64,000 nt of DNA from Hymenobacter siberiensis (GCF_018967845.1 NZ_JAHLZZ010000001.1:434001-498000), one strand, 5' to 3'; shown: positions 17,000-25,453, counted from the stretch's first letter. Made by a program: numbers and translations. The notes: a model not told the origin generated them from the sequence alone.

Positions 17000-18706
17000 T
17001 TACCTTCCCAGCACCTCGCGCAGCGGCACCCCCGAGCAGCCGCTGGGCTCCTGAATGTGCAGAAACTGCGCGATGGTGGGCGCGATGTCAATGGTGTGCA
17101 CCGCAGCCGACGACTCGCCGTGCTTCACGCCCCAGCCCCAGAACAGCAGCGGCACGTGCGTATCATACGCGCCGGCCGAGCCGTGGGTGGTGCCTTTCAC
17201 TACGGGATAGGCGTAGGCTTCGAGCCAGCCGGGGGCCAGCACGGTGAGCACATCGCCGGAGCGCGGGGCGTAGAAACCGTTTTCCTGGTACATGCCCAGG
17301 CCCTCGCTCCAGTGGGCGCGCTGCAGGTCGAGGGCGGTGAGAGCCTGCGTGACGCCGGGCAGGGTGAGCAGGGCGGCGGCCACGTCCTGCTGGGCTTTGC
17401 CGAGGTCAATATTCTTCTTTTTGAGCAGCGGGCGGTTGAGGTACACCTGCTGGTTTTCGTAGCTGAGCACCCACTGGCCGGCGCCGTACTGGCGGGTGAG
17501 GGCGCGCTGCACCGAGTCGCGGATAACGGACGGCCCTACGCCGCCGCCGGGCAGCCGGTGGGCCTGCGAGAAGCCCACGGCATGGGCCGCCGCGTGGTCG
17601 GCAGTGAGGAAAACGAGGGTCTGGCCCCGGCCCACCTGCTTGTCGAGGGCCTCAAACAGGCGGGCCAGCTCGCGGTCGAGGCGCAGGTAGGTGTCCTCAG
17701 CTTCGATAGAGTTGGGGCCGAACTGGTGGCCCACGTAGTCGGTGCTGCTGTAGCTCAGGGCCAGGAAATCGGTGATGCCGCGCTGGCCCATCTGCTCCTG
17801 GCGCAGGGTTTCGAGGGCGAAGTCGGTGGTCAGGCTGTTGCCGAAAGGCGTGCTGCGGATGAGGTCGAGGTTCTGGGTGGGCGGCTGGGGGTTCTTGCCA
17901 TCGCCCGAGTTTTTGAGGACGGGCTGCACCGAGGCGGGGGCCCCGGCCGAGAGCACGGGCAGATCGTGCGGGAACACGGGCTTGCTTTCGCCCTTGAAAG
18001 CGGCTTCCCACGGCACGTCATCGGCCGAGCTTTCGGTGTAGCCGGCAATGGGCAGCAGCGTGTTCCAGGGCTTAGCCAGGTACTCGGCAGCGTGGCCAGC
18101 GGCGTTGAACTTCGTGACCCAATCGGGCAAAGTGGGCTGGTAGAAGGTGCTGCTGATGAAGGCGCCGTTGGTGCCGTCGTACCAGTAGGCGGCGGTGGCC
18201 GAGTGGCCGGCGGGCAGGATGCTGCCCCGGTCCTTCATGCTCACACCAATGGTTTTGGCCTGGAAATTCGTGGCCAGGCGCAGCTCGTCGGTGATGGTGG
18301 TACTAAGCATATAGCGCGGCGACATCTGGCCGGCGGCCGCCGTGCCGCCCACGGCCTGCACGGTCTTGTCCTCGGTCACGTAGGTTTCGCGGCCTTCCTC
18401 GCGCACCCACCAGTTGTTGCCGATAATGCCGTGCACGGCCGGCGTGGTGCCGGTGTACACGCTGGCGTGGCCGGGGCCGGTGTAGGTGGGCACGTAGTTG
18501 TAGTGGCAGCTTTCGTAGCTGAAGCCCTCGCCCAGCAAGCGCCGGAAGCCGCCGGCCGGGTACTTGCTCCAGTAGCGGTAAATGTAGTCGTAGCGCATCT
18601 GGTCGACCACGATGCCCACCACCAGCCTGGGGCGCGGCACGGGGTCTTCGGGTTTGGCGGCCAGCGTGGGCAAGGCCAGGAAAGCTAAGGCAAGAAGTTT
18701 CTTCAT
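17000..18706 (-). CDS. pafA: PafA-type alkaline phosphatase (nucleotide pyrophosphatase/phosphatase fold)
   Basis: A 568-residue exported phosphatase. The ATG at 18706 gives a signal peptide (MKKLLALAFLALPTLAA); the frame continues upstream but without secretory character. Metal and catalytic residues are recognisable: Asp35 in VVDQMRYDY, the nucleophile Thr76 in PTYTGPGHASVYTG, STDYVGHQFGP, and LTADHAAAHAVG. PafA-like enzymes of Bacteroidota are periplasmic, calcium- or zinc-dependent phosphatases that release phosphate from diverse monoesters, largely independent of phosphate repression. The gene is divergent from the HAD pseudogene with 69 bp between them; a -7-like TATCTTTG lies at 18733-18740 on the minus strand. 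A REP palindrome lies downstream at 16944. Confidence 0.9.
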   Translation of the reverse strand: MKKLLALAFLALPTLAAKPEDPVPRPRLVVGIVVDQMRYDYIYRYWSKYPAGGFRRLLGEGFSYESCHYNYVPTYTGPGHASVYTGTTPAVHGIIGNNWWVREEGRETYVTEDKTVQAVGGTAAAGQMSPRYMLSTTITDELRLATNFQAKTIGVSMKDRGSILPAGHSATAAYWYDGTNGAFISSTFYQPTLPDWVTKFNAAGHAAEYLAKPWNTLLPIAGYTESSADDVPWEAAFKGESKPVFPHDLPVLSAGAPASVQPVLKNSGDGKNPQPPTQNLDLIRSTPFGNSLTTDFALETLRQEQMGQRGITDFLALSYSSTDYVGHQFGPNSIEAEDTYLRLDRELARLFEALDKQVGRGQTLVFLTADHAAAHAVGFSQAHRLPGGGVGPSVIRDSVQRALTRQYGAGQWVLSYENQQVYLNRPLLKKKNIDLGKAQQDVAAALLTLPGVTQALTALDLQRAHWSEGLGMYQENGFYAPRSGDVLTVLAPGWLEAYAYPVVKGTTHGSAGAYDTHVPLLFWGWGVKHGESSAAVHTIDIAPTIAQFLHIQEPSGCSGVPLREVLGR

Positions 18707-18775
18707 GAAATGGCAATTGAGCGAAAGCCCGGCAAAGATACCGCCGCGCTTGCCCCGCCGTGCGTACGCCAGGTT

Positions 18776-19531
18776 ATGAAACCAGCCCTCCTCTTCGACA
18801 TGGACGGCGTGCTCGTCGACAACACGCCTGTGCAGGCCCGCGCCTTCCAGCTGCTCTTCCGCGACCTGGGCCTCACAACCCAAGCCCGGCCCCTGCTCAA
18901 ACGCCTCAACGGCATGCCCGCCGACGATATTGAAGCTGTTTAGAAAGCGTAGAGACGCATATTTGCGTCTCTACGCTTTCTAAACAGCTTCAATATCCAA
19001 CGCATGTTCCGGCACGCCATCCCCAAAAAGCAGCGCGACAGCTACGCCGAGCAGCGCGAGCTCCTCTACCGCACCCTGTACCGGAGCAAGCGCCGCGCCC
19101 TGCCCGGCCTCGTTGATTTCCTGCAAGCGGCCCGCGATGAGGGCTTTAAAATCGGTCTCGGCACCGGCTAGGGCGGCCCCACGCTCAGCTACATCCTCGA
19201 CCACCTCGACCTGCGCTGCTATTTTGACGTGGTCGCCGGCAAAGACGACGTGCCCCGGGGCAAGCCCCACCCCGACACCTATTCCCGCACCGCCGCCCGG
19301 CTGGGCGCACAGCCGGAAGACTGCATCGTGTTCGAAGATGCCGTGCTCGGCGAGCAGGCCGCCTACCGCGCTGGTATGCGCTGCGTGGCCGTGGCCACCA
19401 CGCTGGCGGCGAAAGATTTCCAGGCCCCGCTCACCGTCATCAAGGACTTCACGGGCTTCACGCCCGAGCACTTGCTGGAGCTGCTGGCGCAGCAGCCCGC
19501 AGCGCCGAAGGCCCGGAAAGGACGCGGGTAG
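18776..19531 (+). pseudogene. HAD-superfamily phosphatase (beta-phosphoglucomutase-like), interrupted
   Basis: The frame starts at ATG 18776 (MKPALLFDMDGVLVDNT, HAD motif I with the nucleophile Asp) and continues in the same frame to TAG at 19529. It is broken by two internal TAG codons. The first, at 18941, lies inside a 72-bp palindrome. The second, at 19169, falls in motif II (LGTG-stop-GGPTLSY). Downstream motifs survive: GKPHPDTYSRT with the motif III Lys, and IVFEDAVLGEQAAYRAG for motif IV. Intact relatives are about 220 residues and act on small phosphorylated metabolites. With the nonsense codon between motifs I and III, no full enzyme can be made without readthrough. Confidence 0.88.
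18926..18997. repeat. 72-bp perfect palindrome inserted in the HAD gene
   Basis: The arms at 18926-18959 and 18964-18997 are 34 bp long and perfectly complementary, with a four-base loop TATT. The core, 18949-18974, reads GTAGAGACGC...GCGTCTCTAC and so has GTAG/CTAC feet. The element is exactly 24 codons long and codon-aligned, so the gene frame is the same on both sides, but the left arm carries the in-frame TAG. Confidence 0.95.
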
Positions 19532-19677
19532 TCGTGCAACGGGGCGCCTCACCCCGTTGAACGACAGCACATCCCACATTTTATCCCCACCTTTCCGACG
19601 CGGGCCGCGTGGCCCGCCCGGGGCCCGGCAGCTGGGGCCGCCGGTTCTCTTTTTCCTACCTACCACTCATCTTTCCG

Positions 19678-20151
19678 ATGTCTAATCAGATTACCGCTGC
19701 CATTCCCCCCGCCGAGCTGGCCAAGGCCCTCGACCACCTCAAGCAGGCTCGCGCCGTGCTCGCCCCCTACCTGCACGCCCTCACGCCGGACGAGCGCAAG
19801 AACCTGGCGAAAATGGGCGACAAATCCGTCGGCTTCATGGCCAAAATTCTCGATTACGCGGCCAACTCCCCCGCCTTCGTGCCCGCCTTCATCAGCTTCG
19901 ACGAGCTGAAGCAGGACGTGGGCCTGGCCGCCGACCTGGCCCCCCTCGAACAGTTTGCCGCCCAGCTCGCCCTCGACCTCGGCAGCACCACCATGCTGGC
20001 CGGGGCCGAAGGCATGGCCCAGGCCTCGCCGGTTTACAAAAACATCAAGTTCCTGGCCGAGCAGAAGCAGCCCGGTGCCCAGGCCGCCTACGACGACCTG
20101 CGCCAGCGCTTCCCCGGCCGCCCCGCCAAAACCGTCCCGAGCAAGGCCTAA
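19678..20151 (+). CDS. Conserved hypothetical protein, alpha-helical
   Basis: A 157-residue soluble protein beginning at ATG 19678 (MSNQITAAIPPAELAKALDH). There is no signal peptide or membrane segment. It looks mostly helical, with a first half resembling a four-helix bundle (LAKMGDKSVGFMAKILDYAANSPAFVPAFIS) and a conserved-looking segment LDLGSTTMLAGAEGMAQASPVYKNIKF. I do not recognise the family. Codon use matches its neighbours, so it is likely native. It has its own terminator at 20195-20237 and stands alone in a stretch otherwise occupied by pseudogenes and palindromes. Confidence 0.75.
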   Translation: MSNQITAAIPPAELAKALDHLKQARAVLAPYLHALTPDERKNLAKMGDKSVGFMAKILDYAANSPAFVPAFISFDELKQDVGLAADLAPLEQFAAQLALDLGSTTMLAGAEGMAQASPVYKNIKFLAEQKQPGAQAAYDDLRQRFPGRPAKTVPSKA

Positions 20152-20194
20152 CCCGCCCCGCCGCCCCTTTCCGCCGCGCTGCCCGGCCCCCTGC

Positions 20195-20237
20195 AAGCTC
20201 CGAACGGCTTTAAACCCGTTCGGAGCTTCTTTTTTGC
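20195..20237 (+). terminator. Rho-independent terminator of the hypothetical gene
   Basis: A 13-bp stem (AAGCTCCGAACGG with its complement) and an eight-base loop are followed by CTTTTTT. The stem sequence CCGAACGG recurs in the palindromes just downstream. Confidence 0.88.
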
Positions 20238-20253
20238 CCCGCCCGCCCCCCCG

Positions 20254-20356
20254 AATCCCCTTCCGAACGCGCAAAAACCCGTTCGGAAGGGGATTTAACC
20301 CCCTCCGAACGGGTTTCGGGCCGCCCCACGCCGCCCGAAACCCGTTCGGCAGGGGG
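20254..20356. repeat. Cluster of palindromes sharing a CCGAACGGG core
   Basis: One hairpin has perfect 16-bp arms (20254-20269 and 20280-20295, AATCCCCTTCCGAACG). The next has arms of about 22 nt (20299-20320 and 20333-20356) built around CCGAACGGGTTTCGGG, with one unpaired base. Together with the upstream terminator, the core occurs five times in 160 bp in alternating orientation. This is part of a roughly 300-bp gene-free interval (20152-20449). Confidence 0.85.
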
Positions 20357-20391
20357 ATTAAACCCGCTTGGCACGGGTTTCGGGGCAGTCG

Positions 20392-20453
20392 GAGCGCGGA
20401 CTTGTAGGCCGCGAGCCCCCTGATTCCCCTCGCGGACTAAAAGTCCGCGCTAC
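20392..20453. repeat. Inverted pair of REP-like elements (BIME-like)
   Basis: A degenerate copy of the GTAGCGCGGACT family on the plus strand (20392-20414) faces a canonical copy on the minus strand (hairpin 20431-20449, CTAC foot 20450-20453). The right copy touches the 3' end of the restriction-modification remnant. Confidence 0.75.
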
Positions 20454-21544
20454 AGCGCGCCGCCCGCCCCCGGCAGCGCCACCCCATACAGCGCGGCATC
20501 GGCGGCATCGTGGTAGCGCACCAGCTGCCCCTCCAGCAGCTTCAGAAACAGGAGGCGGTTCACCCACACCAGGCACAGGGCCAGGGCCACTTCCTCCAGC
20601 TAGGCTTCCAGGGTGTTGCCGTAGGTGGGGCGCTCGGCGGCGGGCATGTTCTGCAAGCCCTGCCCGATGTGCAGCTTGCTGAGCGTGTTTTCGAGCAGCG
20701 AGCCGGGCTGGCGCTCGCCCACCGGGCAGCGGCCAATGCGGCGCAGGCCGCCCTGCTTGTCTTCCTTCAGCCCCACCAGGTACAGCAGCTCGTTGTAGAA
20801 CTCCTGGTTGAGGGTGTTGGGGTCGCGTCGCCCCGTCAGGGGCTCCTTCAGCAGGTAGGCGGGGTGAAACAGGCGGTAGAGGGCCAGCAGGTCGGCGGGC
20901 TTGGTGGGCAGGCCGGGGCGCAGGTCCACGTAGGCCACGCGCAGCTCGCCGGCCAGCGCGGCCAGCTGCTTGCCGGCAATGCTGTGGTAGAAAAAGGCGG
21001 TATCGGTGGCGGCCTTGGCGCCCGCCTTCCAGTCGCGGAAGGCCTTCACAAACGTCTTGTCACGGAAAAACAGGCGGTTGAAGTCGAGGGCATCGAACAC
21101 GTACCACTCGTAGCCCGTCGTGATGATGAGGCGCTTTAAGTCGTCGGCCTTCTCGTCGGTGCGGTCTTCCAGGTAGTAGAGCAGCAGCTGCTGGAAAGCC
21201 TTGCGGTTGAGGTCGTCTGGGGCCAGCATCTCGCCGGGGTTCTTGGGGCCCTTCACCTCCAGCACCACCCCCACCGGCGAGTCGGCCGTGTCGCCGAGGT
21301 GCAGCACCAGGTCGCGCTTGCCGTTCACGTTGCCGTAGCGGCTGCCGCCCTCGGCGGGCCGGGTCACGCTGCGCAGGAAGTCGAGAATGTGGGTTTCGCC
21401 GTGCCGCTCAATCTTGGTGGGGTCGAGGTGGCGCAGCAGCTCGGCCAGGTGGGCGCGGAATTCGGCCAGCTGTTCGGGAGTGGGTCGCAGGCGGCGCAGG
21501 TGGGCAGTGGCCGCGTCGGGGGTAAGCAGGCTGGGTAGAAGCAT
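20450..21544 (-). pseudogene. Remnant of a type IIG restriction-modification enzyme (N-terminal DUF7149-like domain)
   Basis: The 314-residue open part (21544 to a TAG at 20600) matches the N-terminal nuclease-like region of Eco57I-type restriction-methyltransferases: the block NGKRDLVLHLG...PVGVVLEVKGP resembles a PD-(D/E)xK core, and the gene continues with IITTGYEWYVFDALDFNRLFF. After the TAG the same frame continues for about 50 codons with family-like sequence (LALCLVWVNRLLFLKLLEG), then stops where a REP palindrome begins. The whole methyltransferase part (NPPY motif and later) is absent. It is therefore a truncated pseudogene with at least one nonsense mutation. Whether the residual N-terminal domain is expressed is unknown. 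Confidence 0.8.
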
Positions 21545-21554
21545 GGGGGCAAAT

Positions 21555-21630
21555 GTAGGGCGGGGCGGGTGCGGGCCGATGCCCCGCGACCGCCCAGGGC
21601 GGTCGGACCGGGGGCAGGCCTCGCCCCTAC
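21555..21630. repeat. Inverted pair of REP-like elements, GTAGGGGCG family
   Basis: GTAGGGCGGGGC at 21555 on the plus strand faces GTAGGGGCGAGGCCTGCCCC on the minus strand (CTAC foot at 21627-21630), with the palindrome GACCGCCCAGGGCGGTC between them. The right foot overlaps the TAG stop codon of the next gene. The same family forms a more perfect pair at 62237-62323. Confidence 0.75.
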
Positions 21631-21980
21631 TCCACCTTCAGTGTGCGCATTATGCGCTGCTCCCCCGCCCGCACCTGCACCCGGTACAGGCCGGGCACGC
21701 GGCCCAGCAGCGGCACTTCGGCGGTGCCCCCGGCACCGGTCAGGCTCACGGGCTGCTCAAACACGGTGGCCCCGAGCGCATCAGTGAGCGTCACAGTGGC
21801 CGTATCGGCCCCCGGCACCGCCGGCACCTGCACCGTGGCCCGAATGTGCGCCGGGTTGGGGTACACGCTCACGTCGGCCAGCGGGGCCAGGTCCTGCGCG
21901 TGGGCTGTCGGTGCCCACAGTTCCAGCAAGGCCGGAACTGCCAGCATACCCAAACGGGGCGATAACACGATGCTTCTCAT
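21627..21980 (-). CDS. Minimal T9SS cargo: signal peptide plus sorting domain only
   Basis: A 117-residue protein. Residues 1-28 are a signal peptide (ending PTAHA/QDLAP), and nearly all the rest is a type A T9SS sorting domain: VSVYPNPAHIRATVQVP, then LTDALGATVFEQPV, PGLYRVQVRAGEQRIMRTLKVE. There is no cargo module between them. It could be a genuine mini-cargo, a decoy or competitor for the secretion machinery, or the residue of a larger gene that lost its middle. Its own start and stop are intact and there is no internal frameshift. The stop codon lies within a REP foot. Confidence 0.78.
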   Translation of the reverse strand: MRSIVLSPRLGMLAVPALLELWAPTAHAQDLAPLADVSVYPNPAHIRATVQVPAVPGADTATVTLTDALGATVFEQPVSLTGAGGTAEVPLLGRVPGLYRVQVRAGEQRIMRTLKVE

Positions 21981-22177
21981 AGCGTGGATAGGTTAGATAA
22001 AATAACGCCGGGACCACCGGCAATAAGCGCCATCATATCCTGGCATCAGACGCTCCGGGCTGAAATCATTGTTCGTCTGGGCACCGGCCCTGCCCGCCCC
22101 GCCGTCCTCGTCAGCCCTCCTTTCCCCATACTCAAGTGCTGAAGTGCTGAAGTGCGCGTTTACCGATTCCCCCTAAA

Positions 22178-22213
22178 AAAAAGGTCCCCTTCCAACGGAA
22201 GGGGACCTTTAAA
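22178..22213 (-). terminator. Terminator of the atp operon
   Basis: The stem AAAGGTCCCCTTCC-AACG-GAAGGGGACCTTT ends in a T-run on the minus strand (complement of the eight A before it), directly downstream of atpG. The 197 bp between it and the T9SS mini-cargo gene hold no gene; a GTGCTGAA direct repeat is visible near 22136. Confidence 0.9.
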
Positions 22214-22233
22214 ATTGTGCAGGAAGCCAGAAA

Positions 22234-23118
22234 TTACCCCGCCGCCAGCGCTTCAGCACCACCCACGATTTCGAGAATCTCGGTCGTGATGGCCGCCTGA
22301 CGCGTCCGGTTATAAGTCAGCTTGAGGGCCTTGAGCAGCTCCCCGGCATTCTCGGTCGCCTTGTCCATGGCCGTCATGCGGGCACCGTGCTCCGAAGCAT
22401 TACTTTCCAGCACCGCCTTGTAAAGCTGAATCTTGATGGACTGCGGAATCAGCGTCTGCACGATGTCCTCTTTCGAAGGCTCGAACAGGTAGTCCACATT
22501 CGACTCCGGCGTAGCCGTGACGGGCGCGGGCTCCTGCACCAGCGGCAACAGCTGCTGAGTGCGGATAATCTGCGTCGCCACGTTCCGGAACTCGTTGTAT
22601 ACCATCACCACCTCGTCGTAAGTGCCGTTGCGGAAACCATCCATGGCCACTTCTGCCGCCGCCCGCACCGTCTCAAACGACAGCTTGGTGAAGACATGGG
22701 TATAGTCGCCCACCGTCTGGCCGCGACGGCCGTAGTAGTCATGCGCCTTCTTGCCAATGGCCATCACCGAAATGCTGGCCGCCGGCAGGTTGCCGTAGCG
22801 CGAAGCAATGGCTGCGTTCACGCCCTTAAACACGTTCGAGTTGAACGCGCCCGCCAGGCCCCGGTCCGAGGTAATGGCAATCACCAGCACCTTACGCACC
22901 TCCCGGGCCACGCCGTATTCGCTCACAATGTCGTCGTCGGCATTGCGCGTCAGGTTGGTCAGGATGGCGTTCAGCCGCTGGGCATAAGGCCGCATCCGGA
23001 TAATGTTGTCCTGGGCACGGCGCAGCTTGGCCGCCGCCACCATTTTCATGGCTTTGGTAATCTGCTGCGTGCTGCTCACCGACTGAATGCGGCTACGGAC
23101 TTCTTTTAAACTGGCCAT
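22234..23118 (-). CDS. atpG: F-type ATP synthase subunit gamma
   Basis: A 294-residue rotor shaft subunit linking catalytic F1 to the c-ring. The N-terminal helix MASLKEVRSRIQSVSSTQQITKAMKMVAAAKLR is characteristic (quoted in part: QQITKAMKMVAAAK), and the C-terminal helix ARMTAMDKATENAGELL is intact. The middle Rossmann-like part contains AITSDRGLAGAFNSNV. It is the last gene of the operon here; atpD (beta) and atpC (epsilon) are missing and must be elsewhere, as is usual in Bacteroidota. A long perfect hairpin at 23125-23205 separates it from atpA and ends only six bases before its start codon. Confidence 0.96.
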   Translation of the reverse strand: MASLKEVRSRIQSVSSTQQITKAMKMVAAAKLRRAQDNIIRMRPYAQRLNAILTNLTRNADDDIVSEYGVAREVRKVLVIAITSDRGLAGAFNSNVFKGVNAAIASRYGNLPAASISVMAIGKKAHDYYGRRGQTVGDYTHVFTKLSFETVRAAAEVAMDGFRNGTYDEVVMVYNEFRNVATQIIRTQQLLPLVQEPAPVTATPESNVDYLFEPSKEDIVQTLIPQSIKIQLYKAVLESNASEHGARMTAMDKATENAGELLKALKLTYNRTRQAAITTEILEIVGGAEALAAG

Positions 23119-23124
23119 TTGTAG

Positions 23125-23205
23125 AGTTAAGAGTTAGGAGTTAAGAGTGATGAGTTAGGAGCTAAGAACCACTAAGTGGCAACTCTTAACTCCTAACTCT
23201 TAACT
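23125..23205. repeat. Heptad-built inverted repeat between atpA and atpG
   Basis: The arms, 24 bp each and perfectly complementary (23125-23148 and 23182-23205), are made of seven-base quasi-repeats (GAGTTAA, GAGTTAG). The 33-base loop continues the heptads. On the atp transcript this would be a strong hairpin ending six bases before the atpG start. Confidence 0.93.
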
Positions 23206-23211
23206 TTTAAC

Positions 23212-24795
23212 TTACTTCACCGCGTAGTTCGCCGACACGTCCTTCGCTACTTCGCGCATCGCCTTGGTGGCAGTATCGTCGAGCTTACCGGCTTTCAGAG
23301 CCTTCAGCACGTCGGGGTAGCGGGAGTTCATCACCTGACCAAATTCCTTCTCAAACTCACGCACGCGGTTCACGGGCACGTTGTCGAGGAGGCCGTTGGT
23401 GGCGGCGTAGATGATGGCCACCTGGTCCTCCACCTTCACGGGCGAGTACTGGGGCTGCTTCAGAATTTCGAGGTTGCGACGGCCGCGCTCGATGGTGAGC
23501 TTGGTCGAGGCATCGAGGTCGGAGCCGAACTTGGCGAAGGCTTCCAACTCGCGGAACTGGGCCTGGTCGAGCTTCAGCGTACCGGCCACTTTCTTCATCG
23601 ACTTAATCTGGGCGTTACCACCCACGCGCGATACCGAGATACCCACGTTAATGGCCGGGCGCACGCCCGAGTTGAACAGGTTGGTCTCGAGGAAAATCTG
23701 GCCGTCCGTAATCGAAATCACGTTGGTCGGGATGTAGGCGGATACGTCGCCGGCCTGCGTCTCAATCAGGGGCAGGGCGGTCAGCGAACCGCCGCCTTTC
23801 ACGAGGTGCTTGATGCTCTCGGGCAGGTCGTTCATGTTCTTCGCAATCTCGTCCGAAGAGTTGATTTTAGCGGCCCGCTCCAGCAAACGGCTGTGCAGAT
23901 AGAACACATCGCCGGGGTATGCCTCGCGGCCCGGAGGACGACGGAGCAGCAGCGACACCTCACGGTAAGCTACGGCCTGCTTCGACAAGTCATCGTAAAC
24001 CACCAGGGCCGGACGACCCGTATCGCGGAAGAACTCACCAATAGCAGCACCCGTGAAGGGCGCGTAGAACTGCAGCGGAGCTGGGTCGGAAGCCGAAGCG
24101 GCCACCACCACGGTGTAGTCCATTGCACCGCCCTTGGTGAGGGCCTGCACTACCTGGGCCACCGTAGAAGCCTTCTGGCCGATGGCCACGTAGATGCAAT
24201 ACACCGGCTGGCCGGCCTCGAAGAACTCGCGCTGGTTGATGATGGTATCGATGGCCACGGCCGATTTGCCGGTCTGGCGGTCACCGATAATCAGCTCGCG
24301 CTGGCCACGGCCAATCGGAATCATCGCGTCAATCGACTTGATGCCGGTTTGCATCGGCTCGGTTACGGGCTGACGGAAGATTACGCCGGGAGCTTTGCGC
24401 TCCAGGGGCATCTCATACAGCTCGCCCGTTATGGGGCCCCGGCCGTCGATGGGCTGGCCCAGCGTGTTTACCACGCGGCCCACAATGCCCTCGCCCACTT
24501 TGATAGAGGCGATTTTCTTGGTGCGCTTCACCGTAGAGCCTTCCCGGATTTCCGAGTAGTCGCCCAGCATCACGGCACCCACGTTGTCTTCTTCCAGGTT
24601 GAGCACGAGGGCCTGCAGGCCGTTCTCAAACTCAATCAGCTCGCCGGCCTGGGCTTTGCTCAGGCCGTAGATGCGGGCCACGCCGTCGCCGACCTGCAAT
24701 ACGGTGCCGACTTCTTCCAGCTCGGCTTCCGACTTGAAATTGGACAATTGCTGCCGCAGGATTGCGGAGACTTCGTCCGGACGTACTTCTGCCAT
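23212..24795 (-). CDS. atpA: F-type ATP synthase subunit alpha
   Basis: A 527-residue regulatory nucleotide-binding subunit of F1. The P-loop [14 protein letters not shown] lies near residue 170, VYVAIGQK-like [12 protein letters not shown] follows, and the conserved [21 protein letters not shown] and the arginine-finger region [15 protein letters not shown] are present. The N-terminal beta-barrel ([20 protein letters not shown]) is intact, and the length is usual for the family. Three copies are needed per enzyme against one gamma, so the hairpin before atpG may help set the ratio; that is inference. Confidence 0.97.
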   Translation of the reverse strand: MAEVRPDEVSAILRQQLSNFKSEAELEEVGTVLQVGDGVARIYGLSKAQAGELIEFENGLQALVLNLEEDNVGAVMLGDYSEIREGSTVKRTKKIASIKVGEGIVGRVVNTLGQPIDGRGPITGELYEMPLERKAPGVIFRQPVTEPMQTGIKSIDAMIPIGRGQRELIIGDRQTGKSAVAIDTIINQREFFEAGQPVYCIYVAIGQKASTVAQVVQALTKGGAMDYTVVVAASASDPAPLQFYAPFTGAAIGEFFRDTGRPALVVYDDLSKQAVAYREVSLLLRRPPGREAYPGDVFYLHSRLLERAAKINSSDEIAKNMNDLPESIKHLVKGGGSLTALPLIETQAGDVSAYIPTNVISITDGQIFLETNLFNSGVRPAINVGISVSRVGGNAQIKSMKKVAGTLKLDQAQFRELEAFAKFGSDLDASTKLTIERGRRNLEILKQPQYSPVKVEDQVAIIYAATNGLLDNVPVNRVREFEKEFGQVMNSRYPDVLKALKAGKLDDTATKAMREVAKDVSANYAVK

Positions 24796-24879
24796 TTTTG
24801 GGGGGAATAAGGTATAGGGAATTCGGGATATGGGGTGGGGACGGCGGGAGCGTGTCCCCTATCCCAACTTCCCTACACC

Positions 24880-25440
24880 CTACAGTTTTTGTTGGTAAGA
24901 ATTTTCTTGCAGCGACGTGCGCAGCTTGCGCAGGCTGGTGCGCACGGAATCGTCAATCTGATTATCGCCCACCCGCAGCACGAAGCCACCGATAAGCTCG
25001 GGGTCAACTTTCTCGGTGAGCTGCACCTCGGTGAGGCCGGTCTGCTTGGTCACCAATGCCTGCATTTCGGCGCGGGCAGCCGGCGTGAGGGCCGTGGCCG
25101 ACGTTACTTCGGCCGACTGAATGCCCTGCATGCTGTTGTACTGCGCCAGAAACTCCGGCCCAATCCCTTCAATCGCCGACTCGCGGTTTTTATTGGTCAG
25201 AATAGTGAAGAAGCGCAGGGTCATGTCCGATACCTTACCGCCGAAAATGGCGTTCAGGATGGCCAGTTTCTTGTCGTGCTTCACAATCGGATTGCGTAGC
25301 AGCAGGCGCAGGTCGCGGCTTTGGGCCATGGTCTTGCTCAGCAGGTCCATGTCCGCTTTCACTGCGCTCAGGGTGCCCATCTCCTTGCCCAAGTCGAGGA
25401 GCGACTTGGCGTAGCGGGCCGCTACTCGTTGGTCAGCCAT
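24880..25440 (-). CDS. atpH: F-type ATP synthase subunit delta
   Basis: A 186-residue stator subunit joining the b-dimer to the top of F1. The N-terminal helical domain starts MADQRVAARYAKSLLDLG, a standard opening for the family, and the C-terminal region LTEKVDPELIGGFVLRVGDNQIDDSV is the conserved delta motif. It lies 84 bp before atpA and 120 bp after atpF; the latter gap is occupied by a TGTCATGC-family palindrome. Confidence 0.95.
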   Translation of the reverse strand: MADQRVAARYAKSLLDLGKEMGTLSAVKADMDLLSKTMAQSRDLRLLLRNPIVKHDKKLAILNAIFGGKVSDMTLRFFTILTNKNRESAIEGIGPEFLAQYNSMQGIQSAEVTSATALTPAARAEMQALVTKQTGLTEVQLTEKVDPELIGGFVLRVGDNQIDDSVRTSLRKLRTSLQENSYQQKL

Positions 25441-25453
25441 ATTATTTTGAGGT

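Noticed and set aside
16970-18688. A 572-codon plus-strand frame opposite pafA
   Set aside because: The minus strand encodes a complete phosphatase with all motifs; the plus frame is Gly-, Ala- and Arg-rich without any recognisable fold.
18941-20602. TAG recoding, since three in-frame TAG codons interrupt recognisable genes
   Set aside because: TAG is used as an ordinary stop by lutB, the giant cargo and nnr in this window, and the affected genes have further damage (palindrome insertion, truncation).
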